This document shows positions 1 through 6,207 of a DNA stretch of 22,675 bases, in pieces. The notes beneath the pieces are model-generated. The model saw nothing but the letters and a program-made list of their open reading frames with translations. It made no database searches and had not been told where the DNA came from. Numbering within the stretch: the first letter of the stretch is position 1; each line of letters opens with the position of its first letter. The DNA is from a virus. The DNA lies in IMG/VR virus record IMGVR_UViG_3300046313_000144, positions 1 through 22,675 of that record, one strand, 5' to 3'. Made by a program: the position numbers and the translations under genes.

Positions 1-73
1 CTGTAAGAAGTGCTCCTAATACCTTTAGTTGAAATCCTTTTCCGTAGGACGATAATTTTGCTAGTGATGTCAT
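1..73 (-). CDS. Probable replicative DNA helicase (DnaB/gp41 type), N-terminal fragment
   Basis: An open frame starts with ATG at 73 and runs off the left edge without a stop, giving 24 codons beginning MTSLAKLSSYGKGFQLKVL. The pattern LSSYGKxFQxKVxxxLLT is typical of the first residues of phage replicative helicases, where it precedes the helical N-terminal domain. The gene follows the 5'-3' exonuclease with a 20-base gap, and a helicase fits the replication cluster (polymerase, gp32, UvsX, exonuclease). Family membership is inferred from a very short stretch; the Walker motifs would lie outside the window. Confidence 0.55.
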   Translation of the reverse strand, partial: MTSLAKLSSYGKGFQLKVLGALLT

Positions 74-93
74 GTAACTTATTTTATTATAAC

Positions 94-1116
94 TTATTTT
101 TTGTATGTCGAAAGCGGTCTAAATATTTCAAGCCATCCTTCAACGTTTTTGTTTAGAGCTTCAATCTGATCAGCTTCTAACATGCTTAAAAAAGGAACAA
201 CCTGTAATGATGGTGTTGGCTCTTTTATCTTATCTAATATATGAATTATTTCGTAATCTCCCAACCTTGGCTCCAATAAATTCATTAAATTATAATTGGT
301 TTTTACTTTTTCCCAATCATATATAATACCCGCAAATATCTTTTTAGTTTGCAACTTTTGTTCACAAATATTATAGATATCTTGTAACTCAAATGTTGGA
401 TCATCGACTAATCCTGGAAATTCTTTTAATAGAGTTTTTGGTCCTAATCCTTTTACTCCTGTAAGGTTATCTGAGTTGTCTCCCAGTAGTGCCTTCATGA
501 TTAAGTAGTTATTTGGAATTAACCCTATCTCCTCTTGTATGTCCTGCTTTTTGTAAGTCTTTTTCTTAATAGGAGAATATACTTCGATATTATCATCTAC
601 TATTTGTAAAAAATCCTTGTCAGAAGATACAATGGTAACTTTTTTATTATTAGCTCCAAATTTTTGAGCTAAGTAAGAGATCGTATCATCTGCTTCTACT
701 TTATCTATTGAGATCAAAGTTATCGGCAAACACTGTAAGTATTCTACTAGTCTATGCATCTGCATAGTCATTGAGGCATACTCATCTTCCTTATCATCGA
801 ATAACTCCCAATTGGTAATCCTCTTTATGTTTCTATTTGCTTTGTAGTCTGGATTGATGTTCTTTCTACTAGAGGAAGATGCTTGTCCGTCAAATACGCA
901 AATGATTCTTGTAGGGTCAATTGTTCTCATTAGAAATCCTATCGATCTTAGGAACCCAACTAGGCCACCAGTATGATGGCCCTGTGGATTCATTGCCTGT
1001 AGCATCGCAAAAGACCTTATGAAGGTATTCATGCTATCTACTATAAGCACATGATCATTTAGTTTTCTGTCTGGTTTTTGTTCGATGTTATTTAGTATAT
1101 CTAAATAATTAGTCAT
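94..1116 (-). CDS. rnh: 5'-3' exonuclease / flap endonuclease, T4 RNase H-like
   Basis: A 340-residue member of the FEN/5'-3' exonuclease family, which in T4 removes RNA primers and flaps from Okazaki fragments. The acidic metal-binding residues are visible in order: D27 in VLIVDSMN, D76 in CVFDGQ, E141/D143/D144 in VEADDT, D166 and D168 in SSDKDF, and D213/D216 in GDNSDN. The last is followed by the helix-three-turn DNA-binding signature GVKGLGPKT at 220-228. Length is close to T4 RNase H (about 305 residues) with a longer N terminus. The ATG at 1116 overlaps the end of the uvsX-like gene by 8 bases, so the two are probably translated together. Nothing essential appears to be missing. Confidence 0.92.
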   Translation of the reverse strand: MTNYLDILNNIEQKPDRKLNDHVLIVDSMNTFIRSFAMLQAMNPQGHHTGGLVGFLRSIGFLMRTIDPTRIICVFDGQASSSSRKNINPDYKANRNIKRITNWELFDDKEDEYASMTMQMHRLVEYLQCLPITLISIDKVEADDTISYLAQKFGANNKKVTIVSSDKDFLQIVDDNIEVYSPIKKKTYKKQDIQEEIGLIPNNYLIMKALLGDNSDNLTGVKGLGPKTLLKEFPGLVDDPTFELQDIYNICEQKLQTKKIFAGIIYDWEKVKTNYNLMNLLEPRLGDYEIIHILDKIKEPTPSLQVVPFLSMLEADQIEALNKNVEGWLEIFRPLSTYKK

Positions 1117-2185
1117 CGTTCAATCCAATATCTCTAATGTCCTCTCCTGTCTCAGCTTCAATAGCTACTTCAAAGTCTGTTGATCCTAAAATAGTAGCCC
1201 AAGTGTCTTTGTAAGTGTCTTTGTACTTATCGATTGCTCTCTTCTCATCATCGATGAATCCGTGTTGAGTCATTACGATAGCTCCTCTTGACTGAATTCC
1301 GTTGATGTGATTCTTTTCAATCTGTACTTTTGTTTTCTTAGCAAACTCGTACTCTTTTCCTTTTGAGATAGCTTTGATCTTAGAAGTACCTGAATTAGTG
1401 ATGTTACCAAATGTAATAATCAGCGTAGCATCGTACCACATTGCCATTCCACCTTTGTTCTGCAACTTAGGTTGTCCCATTGGATGCTCAGGTTTCATAG
1501 TCCACACTTTGTTGATTGCAACTAAAGTATTTGTGTATTTACTTCCCTCTTTTCTTGACAATAGGATTTTCTGATTCAAGTTGTTACCAAACTGAGTGGA
1601 CATTGCTCCTGCATTCCATTCGTTGTTGTTCTTGTTAGAACGTACTGATAGTTCACATGGAACAGATCCTACAGAATCCCAGAAGAAACATAAATCGTAA
1701 GGTAGGTTACCTTTCTTTTGCTCATCTAGTAAATCTAAGATGTAAGCTGATACATCCTCGATAGTATTTAACGTACCTCTATCTGCATACAAAAAGAATC
1801 CTTGGTAATCTGTAACTTCTCCTGTAGACTCATCTACAACTTCTTCAACCTGTAATCCCATTGTTTGAGCATGTGGCCATGACCATTTCATCTCAGTGAT
1901 GATGAATACTGGAAGTATTCCTTGCTTCTGTGCATTTACTGCAGCCTCTAACAACAGTGTAGTTTTACCTGTATCTGAATGTCCTCTTAGTAGAGTGATG
2001 TGTCCTGCTGGAATACCTGGAAGAGATGTAATGTCTTGAAAGGCCTGAGATGTCTTAATCCAGTCCTGACTCTTGAACTTTACAGACTGGGAGCTGAATC
2101 CCTTGTTCTTCTTAAAGTTGTCCAAATTAAAACCGCCTTTGATTATATCGCTAGCGGTTTGTGTTGTTGTCTTTTTGATTGCCAT
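1109..2185 (-). CDS. uvsX: UvsX/RecA-like recombinase
   Basis: A 358-residue RecA-fold strand-exchange ATPase. Walker A is GHSDTGKTT at 68-76 (K74, T75). E98 in FIITEMK sits where RecA has its catalytic glutamate. Walker B is CFFWDSVG with D170. A later AINKVWTMKP segment and the loop around 225-245 match the L2 region. T4 UvsX coats gp32-covered single-stranded DNA and drives recombination-dependent replication. Here it lies directly after the gp32-like gene, separated by two bases, and before the exonuclease. The N-terminal ~50 residues are lysine-rich, as in UvsX. An ATG at 2185 fits the tight spacing. Confidence 0.92.
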   Translation of the reverse strand: MAIKKTTTQTASDIIKGGFNLDNFKKNKGFSSQSVKFKSQDWIKTSQAFQDITSLPGIPAGHITLLRGHSDTGKTTLLLEAAVNAQKQGILPVFIITEMKWSWPHAQTMGLQVEEVVDESTGEVTDYQGFFLYADRGTLNTIEDVSAYILDLLDEQKKGNLPYDLCFFWDSVGSVPCELSVRSNKNNNEWNAGAMSTQFGNNLNQKILLSRKEGSKYTNTLVAINKVWTMKPEHPMGQPKLQNKGGMAMWYDATLIITFGNITNSGTSKIKAISKGKEYEFAKKTKVQIEKNHINGIQSRGAIVMTQHGFIDDEKRAIDKYKDTYKDTWATILGSTDFEVAIEAETGEDIRDIGLNDD

Positions 2186-2187
2186 TC

Positions 2188-3051
2188 TTAGTTGAATAAG
2201 TCGTCAAATTTGTTAACTGTACTTTTGTTTCCTGCTGTGGCTGCTTCTAGTGAGAATGCCTTTTCTTCCATGATACCAGTTCCTGGAATTACTGATGGAG
2301 CTACTGGTGTTGGAGTAGGTACTGTAACTGATCCTACTGCTTCAGTTGGCTCAGTTGGAGTAGCTGGTGGTGTAGTTACTTCTTCACCTGGGTTTAAGTA
2401 CTCTTGTAGTTTTTTCTTAATGTACTCGTAGTCGTACTGTGTTTGTACTTCAAGTGCATTTGGTTGGTCTTTTAGCCATGAGTTAACTTGACTATCATCT
2501 TCTGACAATACTGTTTGCTTAGGTTTGATACGAACTGTCGTACTTGGGAATTGACCTGGTCCTGCTGCTGGTGTAGTTTCAACAACCATGTCCCATCCAT
2601 TCATTACGTCTGTAAAGTCACCGATATCTTCATCTTCTGCTAAAGCAAGTAATGCTTTGTAGATGTTAATACCAAAACTCCATAAACGAACTCCTTTTTC
2701 TTCTTCACCTCTTACCACTACTGGTGCAAAGTATCTTGACTTAGGAGACAATTTACCTGATAATGACCAGTTGTCTTTGTCAGATGTCTTTCTCAACTCT
2801 TTTACAAACTCTTCAATTGGATCTTGCTTTCCGTAGTTAGAAAGAGATACCATAGGGAACTTACCTATGTTGTAGTGTAGTTTGATCTCTGTGAAAGGAT
2901 CTGCAGCGTTAAAAGCTGAAGGTACGATTCGGATTGTTGATTTTCCGGTAGCTGGTCTCCAATAGATTTTGTCAAAGTCGACTTTCTCTTTGTCAGAGGT
3001 TCCGTTGTTGTTTAAGGCAGCAAGTTTGGCCTTAATCGCATTAATGTCCAT
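2188..3051 (-). CDS. gp32-like single-stranded DNA-binding protein without zinc ligands
   Basis: A 287-residue protein with the gp32 layout: a lysine-containing N-terminal segment (MDINAIKAKLAAL), an OB-fold core from about 25 to 215 (YWRPATGKSTIRIVP at 30-44, RLWSFG at 122-127), a Pro/Thr-rich linker at about 225-260, and an acidic-aromatic tail ending KFDDLFN, resembling the gp32 tail that recruits replication partners. T4 gp32 binds zinc through one His and three Cys; this protein contains no cysteine, and the matching stretch reads SNYGKQDPIEEF where zinc-binding homologues have Cys-Pro-x-Cys. The gene heads a tight uvsX-exonuclease operon. A TTG-N20-TATATTA promoter candidate lies upstream. 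Confidence 0.85.
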   Translation of the reverse strand: MDINAIKAKLAALNNNGTSDKEKVDFDKIYWRPATGKSTIRIVPSAFNAADPFTEIKLHYNIGKFPMVSLSNYGKQDPIEEFVKELRKTSDKDNWSLSGKLSPKSRYFAPVVVRGEEEKGVRLWSFGINIYKALLALAEDEDIGDFTDVMNGWDMVVETTPAAGPGQFPSTTVRIKPKQTVLSEDDSQVNSWLKDQPNALEVQTQYDYEYIKKKLQEYLNPGEEVTTPPATPTEPTEAVGSVTVPTPTPVAPSVIPGTGIMEEKAFSLEAATAGNKSTVNKFDDLFN

Positions 3052-3086
3052 AATGTAACTGATTTTAAATTAAAACTCTTATTTGT

Positions 3087-3117
3087 GTAATATAGGAAAT
3101 AGAATGCTAATATGCAA
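3087..3117 (-). promoter_or_regulatory. Promoter candidate TTG-N20-TATATTA before the gp32 operon
   Basis: AGTTGCA supplies TTG at 3115-3117, and TATATTAC lies at 3087-3094 after a 20-base spacer, 35 bases before the ATG of the gp32-like gene. It would drive gp32, uvsX, the exonuclease and probably the helicase. Confidence 0.45.
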
Positions 3118-3573
3118 CTATAATTCTATAATTCTGTGTAACTTTGTGTTAACTCTTTTAAGCTCTGCTCCTTTAGTTAACAAAATGCAGTTTTGATAAT
3201 CGTTCCAATTTACTTTGAAACTAATATCAAGTACTCCTCCATTCAATGATTCGATTAATCTATTCAATGAATTGATTGTATATAGGGTGTTTGATTCCTT
3301 TTTTCTATGAACTAGGATTGTATTATCGATAAAATTAGAAATATTACCGAAGTCAACGTTGTATGTACATATGTACTCGTCTTGGCTCTTGGAATATAAA
3401 ACAAATATTTTATTATAGATTATTTTATATTTTCCTTGTATAGTACTTAGTACCTCTTCTAGTTGATCTTCTGAGGAGAAAGTACAGAATAACTTGTTAC
3501 TCATATCTGTAAAGTTGAACATTGTGTCGATATCGTAATCGAACTTTGCTGGTGTTAATGTATTTTGTGTCAT
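3118..3573 (-). CDS. Conserved-looking hypothetical protein, 151 residues
   Basis: I do not recognise the family. The protein is acidic near its N terminus, rich in Asn, Ile and Tyr, and has no membrane segment or signal peptide. Mixed beta/alpha content is suggested by KIIYNKIFVLY, EYICTYNVDF, TILVHRKK and NTLYTINSLNRLIE. It sits between the DNA polymerase and the gp32-like gene, where T4-like phages keep small replication or late-transcription factors, so a role in DNA metabolism or its regulation is a guess from position. A TATTTATA box ends one base before the ATG at 3573, an odd position for a promoter of this gene. Confidence 0.7.
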   Translation of the reverse strand: MTQNTLTPAKFDYDIDTMFNFTDMSNKLFCTFSSEDQLEEVLSTIQGKYKIIYNKIFVLYSKSQDEYICTYNVDFGNISNFIDNTILVHRKKESNTLYTINSLNRLIESLNGGVLDISFKVNWNDYQNCILLTKGAELKRVNTKLHRIIEL

Positions 3574-3591
3574 TTATAAATATGATTTATT

Positions 3592-4917
3592 CTATAAAAC
3601 TAAGTTATTACTATATTTAAACTTTATTGGGTACTTCCCTCCTTGATTCATTATGGTCTCTAGCTGCTCTAGTGTCTCCTTTCCATCTGACTTATCGAAG
3701 TCGAATACTATTGCATCGTACGTATAAAGAGCTAGCTTACTCTTCTTGTTATGTAGGAACATTAGCACATCCTTTAATATAAGGATATTCCTACTGGTTT
3801 CCAAACTTTGCATCATATAATTCATCAACTTTTGTGGATGCATCTCAGGTAGGTCTCTTGTAAATCGTTTTCCTGATATTGGATCCTCTACGTACCCCTG
3901 CTCATTAAATTGCTTCCAAAGTTTAGCAATGTACTTCTCGATCTTATCGAACACCTCAAGAAAGGCATACTCCTGAGGTATCTTACCATATATCGCATGA
4001 AAGTTAATTTGTTTTGCTTTTGCATACTCCTCCTCAGCTATTTCATCTTTTCCGAAATACAATCTAGCTAACTGTACGTGTGCGGACTCCTCTGTAAGCT
4101 CATATCCTATTTGCTCACACAGTAGCCTTAGGTGGTATCCATCAAAGTCCATTTCTACAAATACATCATTCTGTGGAATGATTGCTTTTCTAAACTCAGG
4201 TGCTTTTGGTATTGCTGCAAAGTTGACTGAGTTGAATGTATTGGTTGGACGTGAGGTATTGTTGTATAGGTTGTATGAAGTATACGCTATATTGTCCTCA
4301 ATATTATATACTGGATTGTTTGGTTTGAATAGCTCGATGAATGATTGGTACGTAACTCTTAATCCTGCTCTCTCTATCATAAAAAATACAGAAGTGGCTG
4401 TCTTGTTGTAGAAGTCAAATCCATTTGGTATTGCATATTGCAATATGCCTTTTAGTGCTTCGTAGTTATCCTCACATCTCTCAAATAACTTTGCTAGTGG
4501 AATGATAACGTTTATGTCTTTGAAATGTGCAAATCGACTATAGTACCAAGTACATGTTGAATTTAATCTTGGAAGTTCTAGTCTATTGTAGTTTGTCATT
4601 GCATATAGCAACGATATATCTGTTACTGCAGGTAATACAAAGTGATACATCAACTCTTTCTTGTTGAACGTAAAAAGTGTTGTGTAGTGTTTTAGTATGT
4701 CGTAGACACAGTCTTTGCTAACGTTTAGTCCTTCATCATGACATATTGGAATAATATAGCCCTCTGGATGATCTAAAGGTCGTAAGTACACTGCTACGGT
4801 AGTTGTAAGTAGTGGGTGGTAGTTATCATTTGTTGAAATGACTTCTACATATCCTCCTTTCCTGCCTAGATTTTTTAAGAGCTGAATTTGCTCTGGTGTT
4901 TCTATTATATAAAACAT
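3592..4917 (-). CDS. Family A DNA polymerase, short form with divergent active-site motifs
   Basis: A 441-residue protein whose C-terminal half (about 240-441) carries polymerase I-type motifs. Motif A is VEMDFDGYHLRLL (D257, R264). The fingers helix is AKAKQINFHAIYG (K302, F306, Y310, G311). The following helix is MMQSLETSRN (Q370). Motif C is LYTYDAIVFDF (D401). Both catalytic aspartates are present, but the usual Glu of motif A is His262, the Arg four residues before the fingers Lys is Tyr298, and the usual HDE of motif C is YDA. The first ~170 residues resemble a reduced 3'-5' exonuclease fold (YVEVISTNDNY at 23-33, TFNKKELMYHF at 83-93, TDISLLYAM at 99-107) without a clear DxE pair, so proofreading is doubtful. 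The ATG at 4917 follows a terminator-like hairpin and a promoter candidate. Confidence 0.82.
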   Translation of the reverse strand: MFYIIETPEQIQLLKNLGRKGGYVEVISTNDNYHPLLTTTVAVYLRPLDHPEGYIIPICHDEGLNVSKDCVYDILKHYTTLFTFNKKELMYHFVLPAVTDISLLYAMTNYNRLELPRLNSTCTWYYSRFAHFKDINVIIPLAKLFERCEDNYEALKGILQYAIPNGFDFYNKTATSVFFMIERAGLRVTYQSFIELFKPNNPVYNIEDNIAYTSYNLYNNTSRPTNTFNSVNFAAIPKAPEFRKAIIPQNDVFVEMDFDGYHLRLLCEQIGYELTEESAHVQLARLYFGKDEIAEEEYAKAKQINFHAIYGKIPQEYAFLEVFDKIEKYIAKLWKQFNEQGYVEDPISGKRFTRDLPEMHPQKLMNYMMQSLETSRNILILKDVLMFLHNKKSKLALYTYDAIVFDFDKSDGKETLEQLETIMNQGGKYPIKFKYSNNLVL

Positions 4918-4934
4918 TTGCTATAACCTTTATT

Positions 4935-4965
4935 ACAATATAACAAAAAAGACCTGCGTAAGCAA
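4935..4965 (-). promoter_or_regulatory. Promoter candidate TTG-N20-TATATTG before DNA polymerase
   Basis: TTG at 4963-4965 (inside the terminator stem) and TATATTGT at 4935-4942 are 20 bases apart, 17 bases before the polymerase ATG. Confidence 0.45.
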
Positions 4966-4969
4966 GCCT
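4944..4969 (-). terminator. Rho-independent terminator after the 154-residue gene
   Basis: On the coding strand AGGCTTGC and GCAGGTCT form an 8-bp stem with two G-U pairs and a TTAC loop, followed by six T. It lies 9 bases after the stop at 4979 and overlaps the -33 box of the polymerase promoter candidate. Confidence 0.65.
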
Positions 4970-4978
4970 TTGTGTGGT

Positions 4979-5443
4979 TTATTTGTATTGATTATTATAG
5001 TAATCTGGGTTTCCTGATGATTCCTCTGTTTCTGCTTTAATTTGTGCTACTTTTGCAGGATCTGTTATTAAGTTACTATCTTTTACTGATACTAGCAAAG
5101 GTGGTTGTTCTCCTGGTTGTTCTCCTGGTCCTTTTAGGTGGTACACAGCTCCTTTGCCCCTTGGCTTTTCATCACTAAGTATGTCTCCTTGACCAGACTC
5201 ATCATCACTATCGTACCACGACTCAAATGTAACTGGTCCGTTTCCACTATCTAAGTACTGCTTAACTCCTTCAATAGCTGATTGCATGTTTGGATATTTT
5301 GCTTGGATTACAAATAAAGTATCTTCATCATAGATACCCCCTCCATACAATACCTCTTGACCTTGTACTTCTTCCTTAATCATTTTAGAGTTAGGTGTTA
5401 ACTTGTTCTCTACTAGAAATCCTTTTAAATTAAAATTGTTCAT
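4979..5443 (-). CDS. Hypothetical acidic protein, 154 residues
   Basis: Not assigned to a family. The N terminus, NNFNLKGFLVENKLTPNSKM, resembles the short amphipathic LKxFLxENKLT segment that starts several unrelated proteins in T4-like phages. The middle (about 45-85) contains a compact alpha/beta stretch with FESWYDSDDES. A proline-rich patch at about 107-115 contains GEQP twice, coded by a 12-base direct repeat at 5101-5124. The C terminus is polar and probably disordered. It has its own promoter candidate and a terminator hairpin right after its stop, so it may be a one-gene transcription unit between the tail and replication modules. Confidence 0.7.
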   Translation of the reverse strand: MNNFNLKGFLVENKLTPNSKMIKEEVQGQEVLYGGGIYDEDTLFVIQAKYPNMQSAIEGVKQYLDSGNGPVTFESWYDSDDESGQGDILSDEKPRGKGAVYHLKGPGEQPGEQPPLLVSVKDSNLITDPAKVAQIKAETEESSGNPDYYNNQYK

Positions 5444-5466
5444 AGGTGTTTATTTTTTTATTTGCA

Positions 5467-5497
5467 TAAAGATACCCAATTAATACCTTAGTTGCAA
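5467..5497 (-). promoter_or_regulatory. Promoter candidate TTG-N20-TATCTTTA before the 154-residue gene
   Basis: AGTTGCA supplies TTG at 5495-5497, and TATCTTTA lies at 5467-5474 after a 20-base spacer. This is the closest of the four to the Bacteroidota TAnnTTTG box. Confidence 0.5.
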
Positions 5498-5512
5498 CTT
5501 TTTTTGGTTATT

Positions 5513-6199
5513 TTATTTTCTAGTATCGAAATTCGCTTTTCGTGAATTGTCTAACTGTATTGTTGGATCCTCTTCTATTATAGTTTGTGAAGTAGTAGCT
5601 TGTTTGTCTACGACCACTGGTTCCTGTACTAGGTATTTGTAATCTGTTATAAAAGTAGAGATACCTGGTACTTGCTTTTCTAAGTCCTGGATTGTTCTTT
5701 TGTTTCTACTTTCTGCTCCTTCGTACTTATACTGACCAAACATCTTATCCTCTGCAGGTCCTTTTACAATCCAATCTACTTGTGCAAATACTCTATTAGG
5801 TAATTCTTTTTTTGCAGCATTGTAGGTTGGTTCGTCTACTTCCTGGATCTTGCTATTAACTTTGTTTTGTAGGAAGTACCTTTTGGCAACTCCTGAGTCT
5901 GTTTCTCTCTTTGTTAGCTTTCTACCAAATAATCCTGCTGCTAAACTAGCTACAACTGGTAGTAGCTTGTTTACTGTAGCGGCACTACCTACTACCTTGG
6001 TTAATTCTGCACCGTTATCTTCAGGGGTCTTTCCTGCACGGTACTGTCCTCCGTATATCTCAATGTAGTACCCTTTGTACGGCTCCTTATCGAGTGTCGT
6101 TACAAACTCGCCACCGGTAGTGTGCTTAGCCTTTTTGTACTTACCTTTTGGTACGTAGTTATGTTTGGTATCGCTTTTTGGTACTGTGTTAGTTGCCAT
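5513..6199 (-). CDS. Hypothetical protein downstream of the baseplate hub, possibly structural
   Basis: A 228-residue protein of unknown family. The N-terminal half is basic and rich in Gly, Tyr and Thr: VPKGKYKKAKHTTGGEF at about 16-32, then PYKGYYIEIYGGQYRAGKTPE at about 40-60. This short-beta-strand style is often seen in small virion proteins. A mildly hydrophobic segment with SAATVNKLLPVVASLAAGLFG lies at about 72-92 but looks too short and polar for a confident membrane helix. The C-terminal 30 residues are polar. The ATG at 6199 lies 8 bases after the hub gene, so it is probably co-transcribed with the baseplate genes. Confidence 0.7.
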   Translation of the reverse strand: MATNTVPKSDTKHNYVPKGKYKKAKHTTGGEFVTTLDKEPYKGYYIEIYGGQYRAGKTPEDNGAELTKVVGSAATVNKLLPVVASLAAGLFGRKLTKRETDSGVAKRYFLQNKVNSKIQEVDEPTYNAAKKELPNRVFAQVDWIVKGPAEDKMFGQYKYEGAESRNKRTIQDLEKQVPGISTFITDYKYLVQEPVVVDKQATTSQTIIEEDPTIQLDNSRKANFDTRK

Positions 6200-6207
6200 G
6201 TGTATTG

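Noticed and set aside
5101-5124. Direct repeat of 12 bases as a possible iteron or CRISPR-like repeat
   Set aside because: Only two copies, inside a coding frame, encoding a GEQP repeat; no spacer structure.
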